The notes under the pieces: generated by a model
Database searches by the model: none
Told to the model about the DNA's origin: nothing
Seen by the model: the letters and a program-made list of their open reading frames with translations, nothing else
NCBI GenBank assembly: GCA_965218495.1
Contig: OZ244626.1
Span: forward strand, 3,410,001 to 3,474,000
DNA length: 64,000 nucleotides
Source: G965218495 sp965218495
GTDB taxonomy: Bacteria > Bacteroidota > Rhodothermia > Rhodothermales > Bin80
Direction: 5' to 3'
Program-made: the position numbers and the translations under genes
Part shown: positions 10,230 through 19,614 of the stretch, piece by piece
Layout of the letters: every line of letters starts with the position of its first letter
How positions within the stretch are numbered: position 1 is the first letter of the stretch

Positions 10230-10880
10230 CGGCCTCCGGTAAATCCCAATCCGAGGGTACGGCTCATACTTCACTGTATCCAAGTGCTCTGCGTCCAGTG
10301 CTGCCACCCGTGATTGGCTGCCGTTTCCATGCCAGGCTGCATACCAGCCCATAGTGCCCCCTGCCCGTATGCCGCATCCACGCTGAAGGAACTCCTCTTC
10401 CCCTTCTTGTTTGCACAAAAAGTAGACAACGTAACTAATGAATGAGCCCGACCGTGTACCCGCAGTTAGGCTGATCGTTCTGCTTTCTCCACTTCCGGCC
10501 AAAAGATCTTTCACGGCGGTCCGCCCATCGGACGTCAGGCGCATCCGTACCGGCGTCATCTTTACGTTACGAAACTTGACGCGCCAGACTACGGCTCCGG
10601 TTTTCAGATTTTCGGGTGAACGTAACCATCACGCGATTCGTTTTGTTGCATGCCAGCCTTATCCGAGCAGCTTGCAACAGGCGAACTAAAGGAACGGAGG
10701 ACTTGTAGGGCTCCCCAAAGGATGTAACGCGCTCACCTTCAAGGGTGTATTTGTGGATAATCACATCCAACTTCTCGGAGTGCCCGATCATAGTTATGCA
10801 GGCATGCCCATGCACTGCGTATATACCGCCGAACGTCAACTTGCCCGCCAAAGTAAAAGAATACTCCAGTGCCACTTCCA
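10230..10880 (-). pseudogene. Broken 6-bladed beta-propeller protein gene
   Basis: Two minus-strand frames together read like the C-terminal half of the 6-bladed beta-propeller lipoprotein family seen intact twice elsewhere in this window. The first frame has YTLEGERVTSFGEPYKSSVP and LACNKTNRVMVTFTR. At about 10613 the sense passes to another frame, which reads ENLKTGAVVWRVKFRNVKMT and ISYVVYFLCKQEGE and ends near YEPYPRIGIYR. The N-terminal half and lipobox are missing: the sequence stops matching near 10880, where a plus-strand trbF tail abuts. So this is 5'-truncated and frameshifted. The assignment rests on style of repeats and composition, not on a search. Confidence 0.6.
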
Positions 10881-10995
10881 CACTCAGACGCTGCCCCCGC
10901 CCCCGGGTGCGGACCTGCTGCACAACCCCATGGGCATCTACGTTACCAGCTATGCCCTGGCCGAAACCGCCTCGCTCGCCCCCAAGGGGGGCTGA
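10881..10995 (+). pseudogene. trbF: 3' fragment of a trbF/virB8-like conjugation gene
   Basis: The plus strand ends with TLPPPPGADLLHNPMGIYVT followed by about 16 residues and TGA at 10993-10995. The NP(L/M)GIYV motif close to the stop is the usual end of TrbF (VirB8-like inner-membrane component of the mating channel). Everything upstream is unrelated propeller-pseudogene sequence, so only the tail survives. Its place ahead of trbG and trbI matches the usual order trbF-trbG-trbI, which supports the call. Too short for certainty. Confidence 0.45.
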
Positions 10996-11019
10996 GCGCG
11001 CAGCATCACGCGACGTAGT

Positions 11020-11482
11020 TGTGGACCAGTTGTTCATCACCCTTGAGCTCGTCCCCGCCACCGCCCTGCTGCGAACGCAGGCTGCCGGCGGCGAGCCGAA
11101 GGCTCAGTACCAGCTGGGTATTGCGTACAAGGAGGGGGCGGGCGTCGAGAAGGACCTGGGACAGGCCGCCAGTTGGTTCGCTCGGGCGGCCGCGCAGGGC
11201 GACGCCCGGGCTAAGTACCAGATGGCTCGGGTCTGCGGGCTGCGTAAAGATGTGTGGGTGGTGGTGAGGCGGTGCGAGATAGCCGCCGCGCAGGGGGATC
11301 GCGGATCGATGTACAGGCTGGGCGAGTTGTACCAGGCAGGTATAACCGTTCTTCAGAGCGCCGCGCGCGCTCGCGGGTGCTATGCCCGCGCGGCCGCGAA
11401 GGGACACCCCGGGGCTGCGCAGGCCCTGAAGGAGATGCAGCTGGTGCGGGACATCATGCCGAGAGGGGTGGGGTGGCGGTGA
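11020..11482 (+). CDS. Sel1-like repeat protein, probably degenerate
   Basis: About 153 residues. Sel1 repeats are seen as AQYQLGIAYKEGAGVEKDLG and MYRLGELYQAGIT, ending in AAKGHPGAAQALKEMQ. Sel1 proteins are helical scaffolds in protein-protein contacts. The open frame continues upstream into the trbF tail region without an obvious start, so a GTG at 11020 is a guess; compared with the next gene, the N-terminal repeat is missing and one repeat (KDVWVVVRRCE) is eroded. Lies between trbF and trbG remnants as a cargo-like insertion in the transfer operon. Confidence 0.55.
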
Positions 11483-11565
11483 GGCACGCGCGTGGGCGGC
11501 ACCAGCATCTGGCATCCGTGCGGGCTTATCATGGGGCAGTCGTTCATTTACTTACACACACCGCC

Positions 11566-12710
11566 ATGGATACATCACAACACGACAGCGCGCAGCTGCA
11601 GGCACAGGCCGACGCCGGTGACCGCGGCGCCCAGTACAAGCTGGCCACACTGCACCGGAAGGGCGCGCCAGGCATTCCCCGGGACCTTGACAAGGCGGCC
11701 ACCCTCTACGCGCTGGCTGCAGAGCAGGGCCACGTCGAGGCCACGTTCCAGGTGGGGATGGCGTACCAGGAGGGGGCAGGCGTGGTGAAGGACCTGGGAC
11801 AGGCCGCCAAGTGGTTCGCGCGGGCGGCCGGGAAGGGGCACGCCCGGGCGCAGTACCAGATGGGACAGGCCTGCGCCCAGGGCAGGGGGGTGGAGCAGAA
11901 CGAGACGGCGGCCGTGTACTGGCACCGCATGGCGGCGAGGCAGAAGCACCACTGGTCGCAAATGCAGCTGGGGATCGCATACTACCGGGGGCGCGGCGTG
12001 GAGAAGGATGTCGCGGGCGCCAAGGCGTGCTGGGAGCAGGCGCCCACCGGGGCAACAAGAAGGCCGCCCGTGCAGTGGTGCAGCTGGCTGAGGCCGAGGC
12101 AGAGGGGATCACGCTCGACGCGCCCTGGCTGTTCAGCGTGGAGCGGGAGCGGAAACGGGCGGATGCCGGTGACGTGGATGCTCAGCGTATGATGGCCTTT
12201 GCGTACAAGCGCGGCGGCGGCGGCGTGGAGCAGAACGAGACGGTAGCCGCGCAGTGGTACGGCCTGGCGGCAGCGCAGGGGGATGCCGAGGCCCAGCTCC
12301 AGATGGGGCAGGCCTGCGCCAAGGGCGTAGGCGTGGAGAAGGATTTGCGGGAGGCCGCCAGCTACTTCACCTTTGCTGCCAGGCAGGGTCACGCCAGGGC
12401 TCAGTACCAGATGGGACAGGCCTGCGCACAGGGCAAGGGGGTGGAGAAGAACCTGGAGCAGGCCGCCAAGTGGTTCGCTATGGCGGCGGAGCAGGGGCAC
12501 GATTGGGCGCAGTGCAAGCTGGGCGCGATGTACGAGAAAGGCGAGGGGGTGCTCGCCAGCAGCGCCGACGCCCGCGCGTGGTATGCCCGCGCGGCCGAGA
12601 ACGGCAATCCGAAAGCGGCTCAGGCACTGAAGGAGATGCAGGAGGCTGTCGGCGGTGGCGGCCCTATGCCGGAGGAGGCGCAGAGCCTGGTGGGTGAGGC
12701 CGCCGGCTGA
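11566..12710 (+). pseudogene. Sel1-repeat protein with a frameshift
   Basis: Starts at MDTSQHDSAQLQAQADAGDR and encodes about nine Sel1 repeats of the pattern AxYQMGxxYxxGxGVExDxx(Q)AxxWFxxAAxxGH. The first five repeats read in one frame up to GAKACWEQA (near 12040). Sense then passes to another frame at HRGNKKAARAVVQLAEAEAE and runs to the stop at 12710. Joined, the product would be about 381 residues. The shift falls in a GC-rich stretch (GCGCCCACCGGGG), so a sequencing error or true decay are both possible. No signal peptide; a cytosolic adaptor is likely. It is paralogous to the preceding gene and to the mini-gene at 54212-54427. Confidence 0.7.
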
Positions 12711-12739
12711 CGGCGCCCAGGGGGCTATGAGGCGAGATT

Positions 12740-12970
12740 ATGAGTGCGACACAACTGGAATTGAGGCTCGGCGTTATCGCTGACCCGCTGAAACAGCAGT
12801 TGGCCGCGCAGGGGTGGCAATGCGGAGACAAGGATTGCCAGCTGTGGGAGGCGTTGCGTCTCAGCCTCAACAGGCTGAGGATACACGGGGTGCTGTCTGC
12901 GGCGGAATCGCAACGGGCTTCCCGGCGGTTGTTGAAACGGATTGGCGGGGGTGTTAGGCGGGCCGCGTGA
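12740..12970 (+). CDS. Small protein of unknown function
   Basis: 76 residues starting MSATQLELRLGVIADPLKQQ, rich in Leu, Gln and Arg, with cysteines at CGDKDC and a basic C-terminus. An acceptable ribosome-binding site (GAGGCGAG) precedes the ATG at 12740. It sits between the Sel1 genes and trbG on the same strand, so it may be a minor member of the transfer operon. I do not recognise the family. Confidence 0.5.
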   Translation: MSATQLELRLGVIADPLKQQLAAQGWQCGDKDCQLWEALRLSLNRLRIHGVLSAAESQRASRRLLKRIGGGVRRAA

Positions 12971-13857
12971 TCTGCCCGAGCGGTACCCCCGGGGCGCGCG
13001 TGCCGACAGCCCGCGAAGCAAAAGAGCACATGCCCCTCTTACCTTGGGTAGAGCCACTCGCAGCCTATCCACCGCCATGGCACTTTCCATTCGCATCCTG
13101 CTCTTCGGACTGTTGTGGCTGTTGCTGCCGGCGCTCCATCACGCGTTGGCCCAGCAGCCGACCGAGGAACGCATAGTCGATGTCAGTGGGCCTGTGCAGC
13201 AGGCCATAGACGCCCAGGTCCGGACCTACAAGGACGGGGGGCGGCCTGCCGTCCTGCGGCTCTCGGACGCGCTCGTGTACCCGTTCGGCCTCTACCAGCC
13301 GGTCCTGACGTGTACCGTGCTGCGCGCCTGCATCATTGAGCTGGAGGAGGGTGAGGTGCTCATCAGCATCATCGCCGGCGACGATCAGCGCTGGCTGATC
13401 GAGCCTACCGCCACGGGGGCGGGGGCCGCGACACCGCTCATCTCCGTGAAGCCGACGGGCCATAACATCACCACCAACCTGGTGTTGTCCACGGACCGCC
13501 GTGTGTACCACCTGACGCTGGACAGCCCGCCCAGGCAGGGGCGGCGGCGCGGCGGGATTGCAAAAAATGTAGTTGGGTTTCGGCGGCTTCTGCCGAGATG
13601 GGCCCTCAAAGTAGATATCTTTTGGCAATAGATGGCGCTTCGGGCCGAGTGTGTGGGTGCAAATGGGACGGTGCAAGCTTATATGGGCCCAAATGCGTGC
13701 TCACACGCGGATTTTCCGCCGTAGGCAGGCTCGTGGAGTGACTTTCCGGGCATGATATCCCGCAGGTATCCTCTGATTGCACGCGTAAGCGGCGATCTTG
13801 GCAGGGTGCAGCGCCTCAGAGCGTCCGGACAGCTGCGGGTTTTGCGTTTCGCCAGCG

Positions 13858-15174
13858 TCAGCAGCGCACTACTGCGCGGGGGCATTGAGCGCCAGGTGTT
13901 GCCTTTGCAGCCCTTTGGGGCCGGCAGACCGAATCCCCACTAACCCATCGATCCCCGGAGGTGGTCAGGGCCTCGGTCAGCTCCTTCATGTCCTCCCGGC
14001 GTATCGGCTTCAGATTCGACTCGTACTGCATGAATATCGCCCCGCACCAGCGCTGACGCATCTCCGATGATCCCCAGCGCTTCACGTTCCGTGATCGGTT
14101 CGCTATAATGCTGTTGAGGTTCTCGATGATGTTCGTCGTCTTCAGACTGTCTCTGACAGCCTGGTTCCGCACCCCCAACCGGTGAAGCGTCAGCGTATCC
14201 TCCAAACCCTCCTCCAGACTGCGCGCGGCCTTCGGACATGATCGCTGCAGCGTTTCATGCAGCGACACAAGCGCCGCCCGTGCCTCCTTGTACGTGGGCA
14301 GTTCCCATGCCGCCTGAAGCCGACGCTTCATTTGCGTGGCCGCTGGCTCGCTCTTGATGTGACGCGTCACATTGGTACGCTTGTGCCATTGGCAGCGCTG
14401 GAATACGACCGCATCCCCAAACACCGCACTGATCCCCTTGCGAAGCCCGCGGCTGCCGTCCACCTGTACCAACAGCTTGTCGGTATGGGTGAAGCCCCGA
14501 CGCAACAAATCCTGCAACAGCGACTGCACCTGCGCACTGTTCTCGGTACGACTTTCCGCAAAGCCCAGCACGACCTTCTCGCCCTCGGTCGTGATGCCCA
14601 TCGCTACGATCATCTGCACACCAGCCAAATACTTGCCATCAAGCAGGAGCACCGCAAAGGTGTGCTGATCGAATCGGCGCGTCTCGAATTCCTTCAGTAG
14701 CGCTGCCGTCTGCGTAACGAAGACGTTGCCAATGCTGCTGGCACTCAACCCCAGACTATCGGTGAAGACCTGGGCCGCCTGCCTGTAATTGCGCCGCGAG
14801 AGTCCACACAGCAACCCCCTGGTCACGCTTTCCCGGTCCATAAGCCCACGCTTGCGCAAGAGGCGGTACGTTTGCAGAGGACGCTCCTTTCGGGTTCGTA
14901 CATTCCGTACGCGCGGAACGCGGACCGCAATGCGCTCCAAACCGACGCGGATGGAACCCGGATTCGTCCCCCAGCGCTGAAAGCCGGTCTTACGGTGCTT
15001 CCCACGTGCGCCGCAAATGAAGCGGGCTTCGGCTTCCATGACCCATGTGGCCATCTTGGTAAGAAGATCATCGAGATATCCAAGGCAGCTGGCCAGGCCG
15101 ATGAAATTCCTCTGCGCAAGCCCGTGAAGGTCCTCGATGAGTGATTGATCCAGCATAGGGGTATGGGTCATCAT
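13858..15174 (-). CDS. IS256-family (mutator-type) DDE transposase
   Basis: 438 residues. The family landmarks are in order: an N-terminal region with WGTNPGSIRVGLERIAVRVP, the first Asp in LLLDGKYLAGVQ, the second in QVDGSRGLRKGISAVFGDAV followed by the conserved FQRCQWHKRTNV, and the Glu in TNIIENLNSIIANRSRNVKRW. The start is the ATG at 15172-15174, overlapping the upstream stop codon (ATGA), so it should be translated by coupling to the preceding gene. The C-terminus (after LTTSGD) is poorly conserved. It appears complete and probably active. Confidence 0.92.
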   Translation of the reverse strand: MMTHTPMLDQSLIEDLHGLAQRNFIGLASCLGYLDDLLTKMATWVMEAEARFICGARGKHRKTGFQRWGTNPGSIRVGLERIAVRVPRVRNVRTRKERPLQTYRLLRKRGLMDRESVTRGLLCGLSRRNYRQAAQVFTDSLGLSASSIGNVFVTQTAALLKEFETRRFDQHTFAVLLLDGKYLAGVQMIVAMGITTEGEKVVLGFAESRTENSAQVQSLLQDLLRRGFTHTDKLLVQVDGSRGLRKGISAVFGDAVVFQRCQWHKRTNVTRHIKSEPAATQMKRRLQAAWELPTYKEARAALVSLHETLQRSCPKAARSLEEGLEDTLTLHRLGVRNQAVRDSLKTTNIIENLNSIIANRSRNVKRWGSSEMRQRWCGAIFMQYESNLKPIRREDMKELTEALTTSGDRWVSGDSVCRPQRAAKATPGAQCPRAVVRC

Positions 15175-16139
15175 ACAGCGTAAAGGTTGATGAGAATCTC
15201 ACGGAGTTGTGGCAGATGGGCCGCATGGGCCACACGGCGCAGCTGAGCCTCGTGTTCCAACAGTGCCAGTGCCATCTGTTCGCGTCGCTGGAAAACGGCG
15301 CTGGCCGGGGTCTGCAACCTGCGACTGATGGCATCCATGAAGCGCATCACGCGCAGCCCTCTGTCGAGCTTGAGCAGCATGCCCGTGCGTTGAATCGTCA
15401 GAGATTGCTCCAGGCCCTCCCATAGAACCTTCGCTGCGGACCGATTGACGCGCGTCAAGTCCTGGTGAATACGGGTGAGTGCGCGTTCAGCTTCCCGGGC
15501 ATCGAACCCGTTCCATGCCTGGCGGAGGCGATTGCGATACACAGGAACAAGGTCTTCCGGAAGACCACAGGTGACTTGATCCAGTAGCGTATTGAGACAG
15601 CGCTGTATAGCGACCCTGGCGCCGAACACCTGGCGCACCGCCGATTGCAGTCCCGTACTGCTGGGCAGCACACAGAGCAGCCCTTCGGCGGCCGAAAGAC
15701 CACGATCGGACAGCGACTGCACGAAGGACGTAAGAGCAGAGACGTTCTCAGGGTAGCACGCTACCAGGCCAAGTATGCGGCGATAGCCCGTGATGGTCAG
15801 ACCCGCTCCAAGAACGATGCTAACGCCGCGTGGGCACAGCCCGCGCAGCCAGATCGCAACGATCGGGTCGTCTTGCAGACTGCGCGAATGCAACAGCTGC
15901 CACGCTTCATTCAACTGCGCCAAGTCCGGCTTTGTGTCTTGGGCCGCCGCAGAAGGCTTGATCACTACGGGCGGTGGCACCGGCTGCTGATGCGCTGCCG
16001 GAATGGGCCAGTCGGTGGTCAATTGTTGCAGTATGTGCGTGCAGAGCTTCATCAGAAGCCGCCGCGACTCACCGGAGGGATCGATCTGGGCGTCTGCAGG
16101 CGCCTCAGTGCTCCCCAAAACAGGCTGGGAGGGGTTCAT
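15171..16139 (-). CDS. Catalytically dead IS256-transposase homologue
   Basis: 322 residues. From residue ~110 it aligns by eye with the catalytic region of the neighbouring transposase: ILGLVACYPENVSALTSFVQ against VLGFAESRTENSAQVQSLLQ, AVRQVFGARVAIQRCL against GISAVFGDAVVFQRCQ, and LWEGLEQSLTIQRTG against LEEGLEDTLTLHRLG. The catalytic positions are lost: the first Asp site reads LRGLCPRG, the second VLPSSTGL, and the Glu site has no ENLNS equivalent (RFMDAIS). The ~100-residue N-terminus is Pro/Gln-rich and unlike a transposase. It overlaps the transposase start by ATGA. Likely a regulatory or structural partner; function is inferred only. Confidence 0.7.
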   Translation of the reverse strand: MNPSQPVLGSTEAPADAQIDPSGESRRLLMKLCTHILQQLTTDWPIPAAHQQPVPPPVVIKPSAAAQDTKPDLAQLNEAWQLLHSRSLQDDPIVAIWLRGLCPRGVSIVLGAGLTITGYRRILGLVACYPENVSALTSFVQSLSDRGLSAAEGLLCVLPSSTGLQSAVRQVFGARVAIQRCLNTLLDQVTCGLPEDLVPVYRNRLRQAWNGFDAREAERALTRIHQDLTRVNRSAAKVLWEGLEQSLTIQRTGMLLKLDRGLRVMRFMDAISRRLQTPASAVFQRREQMALALLEHEAQLRRVAHAAHLPQLREILINLYAV

Positions 16140-16676
16140 ATGATGGGAAAGGAATGGTGGAGGTTAGGGTCCACCTCCACAGCAACTTTCCAATTCCCAA
16201 CTTGAAAATGTGCAATCCCGCGCGGCAGCGGGCTTAACCCCCTGGACACGTACACGCGTCAGGTCTCGTTCTACTACCCGGCGGCCGGGGTGCGGACGCT
16301 CGACGCCGCGGCCGCGGCGCTGAACCGGCGGGAAGCGCTCACCCCGGACATCGGCCTCGGGCTGGGTGAGCTCAGCTACGACTACAGCTGGCGCAAGGAC
16401 AAGGTCTTTCCGTGGGAGCCGGCGGTGATCTTCGATGACGGTGCGCGTGTGTTCATCAAGCTGCCCGAGGCCGCGGCGGGCAGCGAGCTGCCCCTGCTGA
16501 CAGTAGGTGCCAAGGGGGCCGAGCAGGTCCTGAACTACGACGTTCGGGACGGCTTCTTCGTCGTCGACGGCCTCTTCGAGTACGCGCGCTTGGTGCTGAG
16601 CCGGTCCGCACGGCCTTCGCTGCTCAGGCGGCGCCGGCAGGTGCAAACTGCATTGCACATCCATACGGACAGGTAG

Positions 16677-17801
16677 ATGACAGACGCTCCCGGACACGAA
16701 GACATCCTCGACCCGGCCCCTCCGCGCCGGTTGTCGCGCAAGAACATACTCGCGCTGGTGCTCAGCGCCGTGGGGGTCGTTCTGGTGCTGTTTTTCAGCA
16801 GCCAGCCCGGCCGGGACCGCGGGCAGGGCGACATAGTCCCGCCCCCGGATCCAGCCGCCTACGGCGGGGTCGCGCCCATCACAGTTGAGGAATCGGCGGA
16901 CATCCCGCTGCCCCCTGCGTATCCTACTGGCAACCCGTGGGGTAGCGGGCCTGCGCCCGAGCAGTGGGGCGGGGCCGCTGGGGCAGGGCCCGCGGAGCAG
17001 CGACAGCTTTATGAACAGGCTCGCAAGTCACGCACCGTGCTCTACAGCGCGGGCGCGTCGGATACGCCCCGGCAGGTTGTGTCCGGACAGATGGGCGAGG
17101 CCGACGATTCAGACGCGCTAATCCGCGACGCGCTTGCGCCGCTGGCGGCGCTAGGCCTGGCGGCAGGCGGCGCAAGTGCTGGCCCGGCCGCCGGAGCGCA
17201 GGGATGGCAAAGCACCACCACAGGGAGTACCGTCGGGTACGGCAGCCACGTTGTCAGGCAGGGGTCGGTGATCCATGCCGCACTGGAGACGGCGGTCAAC
17301 ACGGACCGGCCCGGCCCCGTCATCGCCCGGGTGGTGCGGCCGGTCCGGGACAGCCAGGGTTTTCGGCATGTGCTGATTCCTTCGGGCACAAAGCTGATCG
17401 GCGCCATGCAGAACACGCCGCCAGGGTTTCGCGAAGGCGTGGTAGTCGCGTGGACGCAGATGCAGTTCAGTGACGGGCGGGTGCTGGATCTTCCCGGGTT
17501 TCCAGCCATGGAGACGACGGGCGGCCAGGGCATCGCCGAAACGGTGGACAAGCACCGCGCGGGACGCTTTGGCGCTGCGGCGCTCCTGGCCCTCATGGGG
17601 GCGGGCGCCACGTACGCCACGGCTCAGGCCGCGAGCTCCACAACGGGGCTGGCAGGAGCCGCGCCGGGAGTCGAGCTGGCCCGCATGGGCGGCGCCGCGG
17701 CGACGCGGCGGATGTCGCGACGCCCGACCGTGACAGTGAGTCCCGGGTACCGCTTCCTCATCTACGCGTCCGACGACATCGCGTTGGACCCTGTGCGTTG
17801 A
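16677..17801 (+). CDS. trbI: TrbI/VirB10-like conjugation protein
   Basis: 374 residues. A short cytosolic N-terminus precedes one transmembrane helix (ILALVLSAVGVVLVLFF), then a Pro/Gly-rich periplasmic linker and the TrbI/VirB10 beta-barrel domain (VRQGSVIHAALETAVNTDRP, FRHVLIPSGTKLIGAM, GRVLDLPGF), ending VSPGYRFLIYASDDI. This protein spans the envelope and links the inner-membrane and outer-membrane rings of the mating channel. The ATG immediately follows the trbG stop (TAG|ATG), and its own stop overlaps the next start, so it belongs to one operon. It appears intact although its neighbours on both sides are broken. Confidence 0.92.
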   Translation: MTDAPGHEDILDPAPPRRLSRKNILALVLSAVGVVLVLFFSSQPGRDRGQGDIVPPPDPAAYGGVAPITVEESADIPLPPAYPTGNPWGSGPAPEQWGGAAGAGPAEQRQLYEQARKSRTVLYSAGASDTPRQVVSGQMGEADDSDALIRDALAPLAALGLAAGGASAGPAAGAQGWQSTTTGSTVGYGSHVVRQGSVIHAALETAVNTDRPGPVIARVVRPVRDSQGFRHVLIPSGTKLIGAMQNTPPGFREGVVVAWTQMQFSDGRVLDLPGFPAMETTGGQGIAETVDKHRAGRFGAAALLALMGAGATYATAQAASSTTGLAGAAPGVELARMGGAAATRRMSRRPTVTVSPGYRFLIYASDDIALDPVR

Positions 17802-19602
17802 GCGCAAGCAGCGGCATATACGGCTACGAGGCCCCGGCGCCGGTCAGCGTATACGGCCGCCTGGCTGCGGCCATGGGTGGCGTGGCGCTTGCCTCGGTCA
17901 TCGCCACCAACATCCTCGCAATCAGCTGGGGCCCTCCTTCGGGGGCGAGGCTGATAGTGCCGGCGGCGGGGAGCAGGCTCCTGTGCGGCACCATGCTCGT
18001 GGCATGCGCGCTGTCGGCGTGGCGGATGCCGCGCCTGAGGCCGGCCTCCTACGCCGGTATGGTCGTTGCGGTGCTGCTCGCGCTGAGCCCCATCTACCAC
18101 CCCTACGCCTTCTGGCGCATTGGCGCGCGCGCAGCCCGTGGAGAGTTGCCCGGCGCTGATGCTACGCGCGTGCTGCTGGCAGCACTGGTCAGTGGCGGCA
18201 GTGCCACTGCGTTCACGCACCAGCTGCTCAAGCTGGTGCGGCTGCGTGCTGGTGGCGTGAAAGGCTCCACGCGGTGGGGAGGGGGTGAGGCGCTAAAGGC
18301 GGCGGGGGAGGGCTGCTGCTCGGCAAGCTCGACGGCCAGCTCCTGCGCTACGACCGGCCCGGGCACCTGCTCACGGTCGCTGCGACGCGCAGCGGCAAAG
18401 GGGTGGGATCCATTATTCCGAACCTGCTTCACTTTCCGGGGAGTTTGATAGTGACCGACCCCAAGGGGGAGAACTATTACGTGACCGCGAACTGGCGCAG
18501 GGAGGAGCTGGGGCACGAGGTGGTGGCTATGGACCCCTTCGGCATCACGAAGGGGGCTCCGGTGGGCTTCAATCTTCTCGACCTCATCGACACCCGCGGC
18601 GAGGACTACGTGGAGACGGCCATGATGATGGCCGAGATGCTGATCGTCAAGACCGGGAGCGGGGACCCGTACTGGGTCCTGGAGGCCAAGGCGCTGCTGT
18701 ACACCTTCATCCTTCACGCGGCCTCCAAGCCCGAGCCGGGGGAGCGCAACCTTATTGAGGTTCGGCGGATGCTCACGCTGGGGCCCATGGAGCTGGAAGA
18801 GCTGCTGGGTGACATGCTTCGCAGTCCCATCACGCAGGTGCAGGAGGGGGCAGGCAGGCTCCTGCAGAAGTCCGAGCGCGAGCGGAGCGGCGTGTTCTCC
18901 ACGGCGCAGAGCTACACGCACTTCCTGGCCAGCCCCAGGATGGGGCGCGTCCTGACGCAGACCGACTTCTCCCTTCAGGGCATCGTGCAGGACCGCCTGA
19001 GCCTGTACCTGGTGTTACCTATGGAGCACCTGACTGCCTTCGGCCCGTGGCTGCGGCTGATGATCACGTGCGCCTATTACGTCTGCACGCACGAGGTCAT
19101 CAAGCGGGAGCGGAGCAAGCACCGCATACTGTTTCTGCTGGACGAGTTCGCCAACCTGGGCTACATGTCGAACATCAAGGAGGCTCTATCGCTGGGCGGG
19201 GGCTACGGGGTGTCACTGTGGCTGATCCTGCAGGACTTCGCGCAGCTGAAGCGCGCCTACAAGGACGAGTGGGAGTCTTTCGTCGCCAACAGTGATGTCA
19301 TTCAGGCTTTCGCCATCCAGGACCCGTTCTCTGTGGAGAAGGTCTCGACGCTGCTGGGCAAGACGACCGTGTGGCAGCGCAAAACCCGGAAGTCTTCGCG
19401 GAGGGAGGGCGGACGCCTGGTCCGCGACTACGACGAGGACAGCCGCCCGCTGCTTCGGCCGGAGGAGCTCCGGCGGATGGATCCCGCCAAGGAGATACTG
19501 CTGGTCCGTCCGTACCAGCCCGTGGCCGCTACCAAGCTCTGCTACTACGCGGACCCCATGTTCGCAGGCCGGTGGCAGAAGAACCCTTATATCACCTCCT
19601 AA
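17798..19602 (+). pseudogene. traG: TraG/VirD4 coupling protein with a frameshift
   Basis: Type IV coupling ATPase that brings the relaxosome to the mating channel. The first frame (from a TTG at 17798) encodes membrane helices (MGGVALASVIATNILAI, YAGMVVAVLLALSPIY) up to GSTRWGGGEALKAA. The sense then continues in another frame from about 18301: GGGGLLLGKLDGQLLRYDRP, Walker A ATRSGKGVG, VTDPKGENYYVTANWR, Walker B ILFLLDEFANLGYMSNIKEA, and IQDPFSVEKVSTLLGKTTVW, to the stop at 19602. The shift is at the G-rich run GGCGGGGGAGGG (18300-18311). A sequencing slip, a phase-variable tract or real decay would look the same. Joined length is about 601 residues. Confidence 0.85.
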
Positions 19603-19614
19603 GCACTCGCACCG

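Larger units (their letters stand above)
13554..16219 (-). mobile_element. Two-gene IS256-like insertion sequence
   Basis: 2,666 bp bounded by imperfect inverted repeats of ~24 bp: the left end reads GGGATTGCAAAAAATG and the right end (complement) GGGATTGCACATTTTC, both continuing to GTTGGG. It is flanked by the direct repeat GCGCGGC, 7 bp as seen (8-9 bp is usual for IS256). It holds two minus-strand genes that overlap by ATGA: a transposase homologue lacking the catalytic residues (15171-16139) and then an apparently intact IS256-type transposase (13858-15174). About 300 bp of noncoding DNA follow the transposase; the same stretch recurs at 63146-63568. Confidence 0.85.
13077..16676 (+). 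pseudogene. trbG: TrbG/VirB9-like conjugation protein, split by an IS256-like element
   Basis: Outer-membrane-associated subunit of a P-type mating channel. The 5' part (13077-13553) has a signal peptide (MALSIRILLFGLLWLLLPAL) and the VirB9 N-terminal domain, with HNITTNLVLSTDRRVYHLTL. The 3' part (16227-16676) resumes at SGLNPLDTYTRQVSFYYPAA and carries the C-terminal domain (LSYDYSWRKD, FDDGARVFIKLP, VLNYDVRDGFFVVDG). Removing 13554-16219 and one copy of the 7-bp repeat GCGCGGC (13547-13553 and 16220-16226) rejoins the two halves in frame, giving about 309 residues. The stop abuts the ATG of trbI. The insertion is therefore recent, and the gene is inactive as it stands. Confidence 0.88.
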
